This document shows, one piece after another, positions 33,800 through 40,997 of a stretch of 64,000 nucleotides of DNA. The number at the start of each line of letters is the position of its first letter. Position 1 is the first letter of the stretch. The translations under genes and the position numbers were made by a program. A model generated the notes under the pieces. That model did no database searches, had not been told where the DNA came from, and was given only the letters and a program-made list of their open reading frames with translations. The DNA is from Subtercola lobariae (GTDB lineage Bacteria; Actinomycetota; Actinomycetes; Actinomycetales; Microbacteriaceae), in assembly GCF_014640255.1 (NCBI RefSeq), contig NZ_BMGP01000004.1, positions 62,001 to 126,000 on the forward strand, written 5' to 3'.

Positions 33800-35230
33800 T
33801 CAGCCGCTTACCTTGGGCAGATGGGAGCCCGGCGGTACGGTCGACGTGCCGTTACCGGTACCCGTACCCGTACCACCCGTGCCGCTACCGCCGCCACCGC
33901 CGGGAGTCTGCGTAGGCGGCGGGCTCGTGGGCGTCACCGCGGCAGCCGCGATCACGATGTGCTGAGCAGTTCCCGCGCCGAACGTGTTCGACGGCACGAG
34001 ATCGAAGGCGACCGATGTTCCGGCGGCGCCCACCGTTCCGGTCACCGCGCCGGTGGTCGCGTTCAGCGTGTACCCGGCCGGCAAGTTCGGAGAGCTGAAC
34101 GAAATCGGGTCGAGCCCGCTCGTGGTCGGCGTGTAGCTGAACGTCGAGCCGGCCTGCAGCGTGGCCGACGGATCGGCCGACGTGATGGTAGCCCCCAGCG
34201 CCAGCTGAACGAGCGTGCTGTTGCCGAACCCGGCTGCATACAGCGTGGCAGAATCACTCTCGACGGTCAGCCCCACTGGGTCGGTCGTTAAGGGCAAGAC
34301 GGCGATCGGCGTCAGATTCAGCTGACCGGCTGCGGAGATGAACCCGATCGAACTCTCGTTCGTGCCGGTGTTGGAGCCTGAGTAATAGACATTGTCAGAA
34401 CTATCGACTGCGACGCGGAACGGATCGGTTCCAGCAGCAAGCGCGAAGGTGTTGACCAGAGCACCGCCGCCATCGGCGTCGTATTCGAGGATGTTGTTAG
34501 AGCCGTGGTTCGCAATGTAGATGTCGCCCGCCGAATCTGAGACGATACCGGTGGGGAACGAGCCCCCGCCGATCAGCTTGTAGGTCGATTCGACGATGGG
34601 GGCATGCGGATACGCCTGTGGCTCGATCATGGCAATGTGGCCGATCGACGCGGTGTCGATCCACGTAGCAAAAATGCGACCGCTCGGGGTGATTGTCATA
34701 TCGGTCACGTGGGTCACACCCAGACCGATTGCGTATGGCGCGAGAATCGTGCCGCCCTCGTTGTCGATACGAAAGAATGCCGCATCGTTGGAATCGGCGA
34801 CGTACAGCATTCCGCTCGCATCGTCGTAGTGAACCACCGACGGATCGTGGCCGACGCCGACGTTCGCCCACGCGGCATCGAGAGTGACCGCAGTGGGATT
34901 GATTCGCCCGATGGTGTGATCGGAGTTCGCGGTGTAGATCATACCGCTCGGGTCGATGGTCATATCTAGAACCGCACCACTCGAGGCGGGCAGAGTGAAC
35001 GTGTGTACCAGAGTGCCGGTGGAAGTGTACTCGGTTACGCTCGACGGCACATTCTGACTGAGCACATAGACGTTGTGCGCCGAGTCGGTTACCACATCGA
35101 GAGGTTGACTACCGTGCGGCAGCGTCGCGAACGGCGGAGCCGGCACCGCGACCCCCGCCGACGCCGCCAGCGCCGAGGCCCCGATCAGGGCCGCGGTCAC
35201 CGGAATGACCAGTGCGTGTCTGAACTTCAT
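33800..35230 (-). CDS. Secreted NHL/SMP-30-like beta-propeller protein with putative Ig domain
   Basis: 476 residues from ATG 35230; upstream MRSQARET in the same frame is rejected because the signal peptide starts at MKFRHALVIPVTAALIGASA, cleaved around ASAGVA. Then repeated propeller blades: PLDVVTDSAHNVYVLSQNVP, VLDMTIDPSGMIYTANSDHT, SDSAGDIYIANHGSNNILEY and RVAVDSSDNVYYSGSN. Residues about 350-430 form a putative Ig domain (FSYTPTTSGLDPISFSSPNL, PAGYTLNATTGAVTG). The tail is Pro/Thr/Gly-rich and ends SHLPKVSG without a membrane anchor. Likely secreted or loosely wall-bound; function unknown. Confidence 0.82.
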   Translation of the reverse strand: MKFRHALVIPVTAALIGASALAASAGVAVPAPPFATLPHGSQPLDVVTDSAHNVYVLSQNVPSSVTEYTSTGTLVHTFTLPASSGAVLDMTIDPSGMIYTANSDHTIGRINPTAVTLDAAWANVGVGHDPSVVHYDDASGMLYVADSNDAAFFRIDNEGGTILAPYAIGLGVTHVTDMTITPSGRIFATWIDTASIGHIAMIEPQAYPHAPIVESTYKLIGGGSFPTGIVSDSAGDIYIANHGSNNILEYDADGGGALVNTFALAAGTDPFRVAVDSSDNVYYSGSNTGTNESSIGFISAAGQLNLTPIAVLPLTTDPVGLTVESDSATLYAAGFGNSTLVQLALGATITSADPSATLQAGSTFSYTPTTSGLDPISFSSPNLPAGYTLNATTGAVTGTVGAAGTSVAFDLVPSNTFGAGTAQHIVIAAAAVTPTSPPPTQTPGGGGGSGTGGTGTGTGNGTSTVPPGSHLPKVSG

Positions 35231-35334
35231 AATTGTTTCCCTAGCTTGTGAGCGCACCTGCGCGCGAGATTCTCACAACCTACATGAGGTGAGGGATTGT
35301 CAGCAACTTTTGATGAGAATAGATCACCGATTAC

Positions 35335-36240
35335 TCAGGCGAGGGGGCGCACGCCGATGACGACCGTGGCGAAGAGCTCTTCTGAGCTCACGATGCGGGC
35401 GGGCATCCCGCAGCTTTCGAAGATGGCGGCCGTCGCTGGAGCCTGTTCGTCGCTGGTTTCGACGAGCAGATGGCCACCGGGGCAGAGCCAGAGGGGCGCA
35501 GCAGCGGCGACGAGCCGTTGCACGTCAAGCCCGTCGAAGCCGCCGTCGAGCGCGACTCGAGCCTCGTACAGCCGCGCTTCTGGCGGCATCAGGGCGATCG
35601 CTTCGCTCGGCACGTAGGGCGTGTTGGCGACGAGCACCTCGACACTTCCGCGCAGCGCCGCGGGCAGGGCGTCGAACAGGTCGCCCTGATAGACCTGCCC
35701 GTTGGTGATGTTGAGCCGTGCGCTGTGCACCGCGGCGGGGTCGATGTCTGCCGCGAAGACGTTCGCGTGCGGCACCGCATCGATGATCGCCGCGCCGATG
35801 GCCCCCGCACCGCAGCAGAGGTCGACGACCACGGGCGAGCGCAGCGGCGAACCTTCTGCAGCAGGCGCCCGGTCAGCAGGCCCCCCGCCAGCAGGCGCCC
35901 GGCCAGCAGATTCTCGGTCAGCAGGCCCCCCGTCAGTGGATGCCCGGCCGGTCGCAAACCCGAACGAAGGCGTCAACGCCAGCGCGATCGCCTGCTGCGC
36001 CAGAAACTCGGTGCGGTGCCGCGGAACGAACACCCCCGGTTCGACCGCGATGCGCAGCCCGCAGAACTGCGCCCAGCCGAGCAGATGCTCTAACGGCAGC
36101 CCGGCGACGCGGCGATCGACCATGGCTTCGAGTTCGCCAGGCGACTCCGCCTCGGCAACGAGCAACGCCGCCTCGTCTTCGGCGAAGACGCAGCCCGCGG
36201 CGCGCAGGCGCCGCACGATCTCATCGGTTGTGTCGCTCAT
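35335..36240 (-). CDS. PrmC-related N5-glutamine methyltransferase (putative)
   Basis: 301 residues from ATG 36240. N-terminal helical domain (EIVRRLRAAGCVFAEDEAAL, VDRRVAGLPLEHLLGWAQFC) and a SAM-binding core (VVDLCCGAGAIGAAIIDAVP, VFAADIDPAAVHSARLNI). The motif that is NPPY in HemK/PrmC is NTPY here (VLVANTPYVPSEAIALMPPE), as in the PrmC-related actinobacterial subgroup. Substrate is therefore not necessarily a release factor. A Pro/Ala/Gly/Arg repeat insert of about 35 residues (GGPADRESAGRAPAGGGPAD) interrupts the protein ahead of the SAM motif, encoded by a decayed 24-30 bp tandem repeat near 35865-35945. Confidence 0.83.
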   Translation of the reverse strand: MSDTTDEIVRRLRAAGCVFAEDEAALLVAEAESPGELEAMVDRRVAGLPLEHLLGWAQFCGLRIAVEPGVFVPRHRTEFLAQQAIALALTPSFGFATGRASTDGGPADRESAGRAPAGGGPADRAPAAEGSPLRSPVVVDLCCGAGAIGAAIIDAVPHANVFAADIDPAAVHSARLNITNGQVYQGDLFDALPAALRGSVEVLVANTPYVPSEAIALMPPEARLYEARVALDGGFDGLDVQRLVAAAAPLWLCPGGHLLVETSDEQAPATAAIFESCGMPARIVSSEELFATVVIGVRPLA

Positions 36241-36370
36241 CTGGGCTCCCCCACTGCTTGCCCGGCACGCGCGCCAACCCTATCTCGCCGCGCGCTGCCC
36301 GGGCTAGCCCGGGGCACCCAGAACTTGGTACCGTAGAGGCACAGAACCCCTCTTTCAAGGAGCGCACCAG

Positions 36371-36475
36371 ATGTCAGGATTACTGCTCGGCCTTCTTGGC
36401 TTCATCACCCTCGGCGTTGGCATCACCGGAATCGCGGCGGGTCTCGCCATGGCGCACAGCGCCTACCGCAACTGA
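36371..36475 (+). CDS. 34-residue membrane microprotein
   Basis: ATG 36371 to TGA 36475, preceded by a strong CAAGGAGCGCACC site. Encodes one hydrophobic helix, LLLGLLGFITLGVGITGIAA, ending in a short polar tail MAHSAYRN. The good ribosome site, clean start and stop and position in an otherwise empty gap support a real gene. Function not recognisable; single-helix microproteins often bind a membrane partner. Confidence 0.65.
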   Translation: MSGLLLGLLGFITLGVGITGIAAGLAMAHSAYRN

Positions 36476-36561
36476 CGGCCGGCACCGAAACCGACAGCCC
36501 CACGTCACTCTCGAGGGCTTGTCGCAACCGATTCTGATTCTGTCTGCGGCCGGGGGGTCTC

Positions 36562-37326
36562 ATGCTGCCCAGAACGTTCGAAAAGCGGCGAGCGGATGCC
36601 CCGCCGGGCTTTTTCGAGGCCGAAGCCGCCGGGCTGCGCTGGCTCGCCGATGCTCGCGGGGTAGACGTCGTCGAGGTGCTGAGTGTCGATCAGGCGCACA
36701 TCACTATTCGCAGAGTGGCCGAGATTCGGCCTGCCGCTGCGGCCGCCCGCCAGTTCGGCCGCGACCTCGCCGCGACGCACAACGCCGGAGCAATCGCGTT
36801 CGGCGCCCCGCCGCACGGCTACGACGGGCCCTTGTTCATCGGTCGGCGCGCGCTGCCGGCGGCGCACTCGAGCACGTGGGGGGTGTTCTACGCGAACGAT
36901 CGTGTGCGGCCGTATCTCAATCAGGCCGAACACTCCGGGTACTTGAGCGCGAGCGGCCGTGCGGTGGTCGAGAGAGCATGTGACCGCATCGCGACGGGCG
37001 AATTCGATGACGACGATGTGCCGTCGCGCATCCACGGCGACCTCTGGTCGGGCAATGTCTTGTGGTCGCCGAGCGGCGTCGTACTGATCGACCCGGCGGC
37101 GCACGGCGGCCACCGAGAAACCGACCTCGCGATGCTGGCCCTGTTCGGCTGCCCGTTTCTCGAAGAGATTCTGGCCGGTTATCACATCGAGCACGCGCTG
37201 AAAGCGGGTTGGCAGAACCGAGTCGCCCTGCATCAGTTGCACCCGCTCGCGGTGCATGCGGCCGGACACGGCCCCTCGTACGGCGCCGAGCTGACGCATG
37301 CGGCCGAAGCGGTGCTCGCACTCTAA
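36562..37326 (+). CDS. Fructosamine kinase family protein
   Basis: 254 residues from ATG 36562. Aminoglycoside-phosphotransferase fold of the fructosamine kinase family: FEAEAAGLRWLADARGVDVV, QFGRDLAATHNAGAIAFG, catalytic loop RIHGDLWSGNVLWSPSGVVL and metal-binding IDPAAHGGHRETDLAMLALF. Phosphorylates ketoamine adducts or related sugars to destabilise glycation products. The usual N-terminal nucleotide-binding strands look shortened. The gene overlaps nothing; a fairly weak ribosome site (CCGGGGGG) lies upstream. Confidence 0.88.
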   Translation: MLPRTFEKRRADAPPGFFEAEAAGLRWLADARGVDVVEVLSVDQAHITIRRVAEIRPAAAAARQFGRDLAATHNAGAIAFGAPPHGYDGPLFIGRRALPAAHSSTWGVFYANDRVRPYLNQAEHSGYLSASGRAVVERACDRIATGEFDDDDVPSRIHGDLWSGNVLWSPSGVVLIDPAAHGGHRETDLAMLALFGCPFLEEILAGYHIEHALKAGWQNRVALHQLHPLAVHAAGHGPSYGAELTHAAEAVLAL

Positions 37327-37472
37327 TTCGACGAACAACGGCTCTCCTAGCCATGCGCGCCCCGACAGTCAAGAGCGGGCACACGTGCATACGGCGGTGT
37401 TATTTTTGACGAAACCACTGCCCCAGACCCCGGCACTGAGGTCGCTGAGTCTCACGCTTCGGGAGTCACGTC

Positions 37473-37670
37473 ATGAACATACTGCCAGGCCAAGAACCCG
37501 TCTCGGGCTCTGGGCCGGAGTTGGCTGCCGAGATGACCGGCTCGCCTCCGAACCGTGCGGGCGAGCACGAGGCCGCCGGGTTCGACGGCGAAACACATGT
37601 CGCGCATCCGTATGTCGCTGACGACAACTACCGCATTTTCACCGACGACCTTGACTGGGGCCTGCTGTGA
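37473..37670 (+). CDS. Small acidic hypothetical protein
   Basis: 65 residues from ATG 37473 behind GGGAGTCACGTC. Acidic and disordered-looking, ending DDNYRIFTDDLDWGLL. No homology recognised. It converges with the DUF7882-like gene, 24 bases away. Codon use (GC-rich third positions) and the ribosome site support translation, but it is a low-certainty call. Confidence 0.5.
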   Translation: MNILPGQEPVSGSGPELAAEMTGSPPNRAGEHEAAGFDGETHVAHPYVADDNYRIFTDDLDWGLL

Positions 37671-37694
37671 ACAGCTGGGCGCGCGGTGCGCGCT

Positions 37695-37997
37695 TCAGCC
37701 CTCGGGTTCCGTGATGTAGTGCAGGCCGCCGCCGCTGTTGGCCGAGTCGGCGAGCAACCGCACCCACTCGCGGTTGACGATAGGAACTTTGCTGCCGAAG
37801 TACTTGAAGTAGAGCGGAATAGACGGGTCGAGCCACAAGCTGCTGCGGCCGGAGCCCTGCTCGCTGTCGTCTTTCCAGGAGAAGAAGAAACTTTCGCGCC
37901 TGCGCAATTTGTTGCCGATGACGATCTGCAAGTGAGCGAGGGCGCGGTCGTCGAATATGATCTCTGTGCCCGCGTTGCCGTAGATCATCTTGCCCAC
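37695..37997 (-). CDS. DUF7882-like small protein (actinobacterial)
   Basis: 100 residues from GTG 37997, chosen because GGAGGCACAAGA precedes it. Sequence GKMIYGNAGTEIIFDDRALA, HLQIVIGNKLRRRESFFFSW, SSLWLDPSIPLYFKYFGSKV and NREWVRLLADSANSGGGLHY is typical of a small family widespread in Microbacteriaceae, sometimes mis-annotated as ATP-dependent DNA ligase. No catalytic ligase motif is present. Function unknown. Its presence supports the family-level assignment of the genome. Confidence 0.78.
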   Translation of the reverse strand: MGKMIYGNAGTEIIFDDRALAHLQIVIGNKLRRRESFFFSWKDDSEQGSGRSSLWLDPSIPLYFKYFGSKVPIVNREWVRLLADSANSGGGLHYITEPEG

Positions 37998-38216
37998 TCT
38001 TGTGCCTCCACGTGCGACTCTCGGAGTCTCTCCCCGCATAAGCCACAGATAGACAATATTCAAACAAAACACACTGCGGGTCGCGAGAGCTAGGGGGTTG
38101 ACGCCTGGAGCAATTCATGCATCGTTGTGCCGAAGTCGTTGTGCCAAAGCTGACGATCAGCATGCGAAAACTTCGCCAACCCCCATCGTGAGCGTGCAAG
38201 CTGGCAGACTAGAGAA

Positions 38217-38816
38217 GTGACTACGACCACCCTCGCCTTGGTGCGCCACGGCGAGACCGCTTGGAACGCCGAACGTCGCCTGCAGGGCAGCTCCGACATT
38301 CCGCTGAACGACACCGGGCGAGATCAGGTGCGTGCGACCGCAGAATTGCTTCGCGATTCGCCGTGGGATTTCATTGTCAGCTCGCCGTTGGTTCGCGCCC
38401 ACGAGAGCGCCGAGATTCTCGGCGCCGAGTTGGGGGTGCCGGTTCTCTCGCTGGTTCCGCAGATCATCGAACGTCATTACGGCCGCGCCGAAGGTCTGCA
38501 AGACGGAGACGAGCTTCGCGCGCTGCGCATACCGGGCGGGTTCGAAGGCGCCGAAACCGAGGCCCAGGTGGCTGAACGCGCGTCAGCCGCGCTCAACGCG
38601 CTCGTTGCCGAACACCCGGGAGCCCGCATCATCGTGGTGGCGCACGGAACGCTCATCCGCATCGCCATGACCGCGCTGAGCGGTCAGCCCATAACGACCA
38701 TCACGAACGCGGCCCACAGCGTGCTGGTGCACGAATTCGACGAAGCCGAGTGCGCCGCGTGGTCGGTGCTGGTGGTGAACGGGCAGCAGTACCTGGCCGA
38801 GGTCGTCGAGGCGTAG
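38217..38816 (+). CDS. Histidine phosphatase family protein
   Basis: 199 residues from GTG 38217. Phosphoglycerate-mutase-like fold: LALVRHGETAWNAERRLQGS (catalytic His in RHG), IPLNDTGRDQVRATAELL, IIERHYGRAEGL and HGTLIRIAMTALSG (second catalytic His). Cobalamin phosphatase, phosphoglycerate mutase-like and broad phosphatases share this layout, so the substrate is open. It is followed by a 14-bp tandem repeat array. Confidence 0.9.
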   Translation: MTTTTLALVRHGETAWNAERRLQGSSDIPLNDTGRDQVRATAELLRDSPWDFIVSSPLVRAHESAEILGAELGVPVLSLVPQIIERHYGRAEGLQDGDELRALRIPGGFEGAETEAQVAERASAALNALVAEHPGARIIVVAHGTLIRIAMTALSGQPITTITNAAHSVLVHEFDEAECAAWSVLVVNGQQYLAEVVEA

Positions 38817-38820
38817 GCCT

Positions 38821-38918
38821 GGTCAGAGAACCGGGGTCACAGCACCGGGGTCAGAGCAATGAGGTCACAGCACCGTGATCACAGCACCGTGATTACAACA
38901 CCGAGGTGAGCAACACCT
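38821..38918. repeat. 14-bp minisatellite array, about seven units
   Basis: Starting at 38821 the sequence has an exact 14-base period: GGTCAGAGAACCGG, GGTCACAGCACCGG, GGTCAGAGCAATGA, GGTCACAGCACCGT, GATCACAGCACCGT, GATTACAACACCGA, GGTGAGCAACACCT. It fills the whole gap after the phosphatase gene and continues into the 3' end of the anti-sigma gene, whose stop codon (38893-38895) lies in a repeat unit. There are no unique spacers, so it is not a CRISPR. Confidence 0.92.
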
Positions 38919-39834
38919 GACCGGTGTCGCTGGCCACGATCTGCACCGACTCGATGTCGGCGACGCGGATGCTCGTGGTAGCGGTTGGCATCGCCACCGT
39001 TCCAGGCCCCGACGTCCATGTCGCCACCTGAACGCTCGTGCCGGCTCGATCGACGACGAGCATGGCATAGCTGCGCGCGTCACCGCCAGGGGCGCCGCCG
39101 GAGGCACCGCTCGGGGCCGCGCTCGAGGCTGCGCCGGGGTTCCCACCTGGCGCCGCGCTTGACGCCGGCCCCGGCGCGCCCGCCCAGTTCGAGCCTGCCG
39201 GGGTGCCGCTCGATGACCCCGGGGTCGCCGCAGAGGCCGGAGCCTGTGCGCCGTCGTTCTCTGCGTAGGTGCACTTCCACTCGATGCGGGTGCCCCACGG
39301 CTCGTCGTGCAAGGTCGCAACCGCGCTGAGCGGGCTCGGGTTCGCCGAGACGAAGGTCACTTCGCCGGCGAGCGAGGTATCGCCCGGCTGCGCGCTCGGT
39401 GAGGGTGCGCCTGACGGATTGACAGCGACGACAACGAGCACGGTCAGCACCACGGCGGCAGCCACCGAGAGGGCGGCGACCGTCACGGCGGTGAGGCGAG
39501 AGCGGCGACGTGACGCTCGGGCGCGCGACAGAAGCGTGGGCATGATGCTCGGCGGGGCATCCACTCGCCCGGCGACCGCGCCAGGTTCGTCGAGCTCGAA
39601 CGCCTCGGCTGGTGTCAGGCTCGCGAGGAGCCCTGGCATTCCGGCGAGCTCGGCCACGGCAGCAGAGCAGCTTTCGCACTGGGCGAGGTGTTGTTCGAAT
39701 TCGAGACGCTCGGCGGGTGCGAGCGAGCCGAGAACGTAGGCGGCATCCCAGTCTCGATAGCGGTCAGCCGAAGTGCCGTCGAAATCGTCGAAACCGCCTC
39801 GGCCAGCACGATCACGAATCTCGTCGCCGCTCAT
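38893..39834 (-). CDS. Membrane anti-sigma factor (RskA-like, zinc-finger)
   Basis: 313 residues from ATG 39834, overlapping the sigma stop (ATGA). Cytosolic ZAS-type domain with HLAQCESC (HX3CX2C) near residue 50, one membrane helix (TVAALSVAAAVVLTVLVVVA, about residues 108-128) and an extracytoplasmic RskA-like domain (VTFVSANPSPLSAVATLHDE; MPTATTSIRVADIESVQI). A Gly/Ala/Pro/Ser repeat stretch of about 55 residues splits that domain. It should hold the ECF sigma at the membrane. The C-terminus is encoded inside the 14-bp repeat array. Confidence 0.88.
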   Translation of the reverse strand: MSGDEIRDRAGRGGFDDFDGTSADRYRDWDAAYVLGSLAPAERLEFEQHLAQCESCSAAVAELAGMPGLLASLTPAEAFELDEPGAVAGRVDAPPSIMPTLLSRARASRRRSRLTAVTVAALSVAAAVVLTVLVVVAVNPSGAPSPSAQPGDTSLAGEVTFVSANPSPLSAVATLHDEPWGTRIEWKCTYAENDGAQAPASAATPGSSSGTPAGSNWAGAPGPASSAAPGGNPGAASSAAPSGASGGAPGGDARSYAMLVVDRAGTSVQVATWTSGPGTVAMPTATTSIRVADIESVQIVASDTGQVLLTSVL

Positions 39835-40373
39835 CTCGTCACCCCCTTCTCTTGCAGGGTGAGGCGCAGCGCGCGCAGGGCGTAGTGGAACCGCGACTTG
39901 ACGGTGCCGTCGGGAATGCCCAGCTCGGCGCCGATCTCGGCAACGGTCTTGCCGCCGTAATAGCTCTGCACCAGAACTTCGCGGTGCTCGCGCGAGAGTT
40001 CGGTGAGCGCGTCGGCGACGAGCCAGGCCTGCAAGACCTGATCGGTGTGGTCTGCGTTGGCCCGCTCAGGCAGGGCGGCGCCGGCGATCTCGTTGCGCGA
40101 ACGCGCGCTTCGCCACTCGTCGATGACGAGGTTTCGCGCCACCGTGTACAACCACGCCTGTGCGGAGTCTGAATTGGCGGCGGAGGCCGAGCCGCGAGCA
40201 ACGGTTCGGTCACCGGCCAGCAGCCGTGGGCTGCGCCAGGCCCGAAACAGCGTCTCTTGCACCACGTCTTCGGCCCATGCCCTGTCGTTCGTCAATCGAA
40301 CGACGAACCTGAAGAGCGCTTCGGCGTACTGATCATGAAGCGAACGCAGCAGTTGTGCCTGCTCATCACCCAC
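39831..40373 (-). CDS. ECF RNA polymerase sigma factor (SigK-like)
   Basis: 180 residues from GTG 40373, preferred over GTG 40388 because GGAGGTGCT sits just upstream. Region 2: DQYAEALFRFVVRLTNDRAW with EDVVQETLFRAWR. Region 4: LSREHREVLVQSYYGGKTVA, EIGAELGIPDGTVKSRFHYA. Forms a coupled pair with the anti-sigma factor at 39834. A TGAAC-N17-CGTA element lies directly upstream and is matched by one before the divergent Rieske gene, so it should be autoregulated. Confidence 0.92.
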   Translation of the reverse strand: MGDEQAQLLRSLHDQYAEALFRFVVRLTNDRAWAEDVVQETLFRAWRSPRLLAGDRTVARGSASAANSDSAQAWLYTVARNLVIDEWRSARSRNEIAGAALPERANADHTDQVLQAWLVADALTELSREHREVLVQSYYGGKTVAEIGAELGIPDGTVKSRFHYALRALRLTLQEKGVTR

Positions 40374-40395
40374 TGTCAGCACCTCCACTAGGTAG

Positions 40396-40421
40396 TACGA
40401 GAGACTGGCAGAAAAAGTTCA
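40396..40421 (-). promoter_or_regulatory. ECF-type promoter of the sigma operon (TGAAC-N17-CGTA)
   Basis: On the minus strand TGAAC (40421-40417) and CGTA (40399-40396) are separated by 17 bases, followed by CTACC. The GTG start at 40373 lies 22 bases past the -10 element, leaving room for GGAGGT. TGAAC/CGTA is the layout of SigK-like ECF promoters. It mirrors the divergent promoter at 40431. Confidence 0.8.
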
Positions 40422-40430
40422 GCACGCGAA

Positions 40431-40456
40431 TGAACGATTTCAGCTGCGAGTTCGTA
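40431..40456 (+). promoter_or_regulatory. ECF-type promoter of the Rieske gene (TGAAC-N17-CGTA)
   Basis: TGAAC at 40431-40435 and CGTA at 40453-40456 with exactly 17 bases between, followed by ACTACC, as in the opposite promoter. The Rieske GTG start is 31 bases further on, after GAAGGAGC. Having the same -35, spacing, -10 and downstream CTACC in both directions strongly suggests one sigma factor serves both. Confidence 0.8.
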
Positions 40457-40487
40457 ACTACCAGTAGACACCCGACGAAGGAGCATT

Positions 40488-40979
40488 GTGACCGAGAAAT
40501 CAGCCATCACCCGCCGCGTAGTTCTCACCTCGGCAACGGTGGGTCTTGCCGGAGCGAGCGCGTTCGCCCTCGCCGCCTGCGCCCCAGCCACGACGTCGTC
40601 GGGGTCGGATGCTCAGGCCGCCCCTTCGACGGCGGGCTCGGCCGCGGGCTCAGCAGCACCGTCGACTTCGGCGGGCGCGTCAGGTTCGACCGCCTCCGTG
40701 GCGGCACTCGCCGACATTCCGGTGGGCGGAGCGAAGAGCGTCACCTTCGAGGGCAAGGGCCTATTGGTCGGCCAGCCGACCGCCGGAAGCGTGGTGGCCT
40801 TCAGCTCGGTCTGCCCACATCAGGGCTGCGCCGTGGCGTTCGCGAAGACCGACTTCGAGTGCCCGTGCCACGGTTCGACGTTCGCGCTGGCCACGGGCGA
40901 CGTCACTCACGGCCCGGCTCAGAGCGGGTTGACCCCGGTTGCCGTGAAGGTCGACGGCGACCAGATCGTCGCAGCGTAG
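40488..40979 (+). CDS. Rieske (2Fe-2S) Tat lipoprotein
   Basis: 163 residues from GTG 40488. N-terminus has twin arginines (AITRRVVLTSATVGLAGASA) and a lipobox LAAC, so it is probably exported folded by Tat and lipid-anchored. An Ala/Ser/Gly linker follows, then a Rieske domain of about 95 residues with CPHQGC and CPCHGS ligands. Such small Rieske lipoproteins are thought to pass electrons outside the membrane. It shares a sigma promoter with the ECF operon and is followed by a DUF2231 protein 18 bases later. Confidence 0.9.
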   Translation: MTEKSAITRRVVLTSATVGLAGASAFALAACAPATTSSGSDAQAAPSTAGSAAGSAAPSTSAGASGSTASVAALADIPVGGAKSVTFEGKGLLVGQPTAGSVVAFSSVCPHQGCAVAFAKTDFECPCHGSTFALATGDVTHGPAQSGLTPVAVKVDGDQIVAA

Positions 40980-40997
40980 GGGCGGCGGGAGCGCACC

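Noticed and set aside
38821-38918. Possible CRISPR-like array
   Set aside because: The period is 14 bases with no spacers and no cas gene nearby; it is a simple tandem repeat.
40391-40469. Single large cruciform formed by GGTAGT and ACTACC arms in the sigma-Rieske gap
   Set aside because: The inverted symmetry is fully explained by two divergent copies of the same promoter element.
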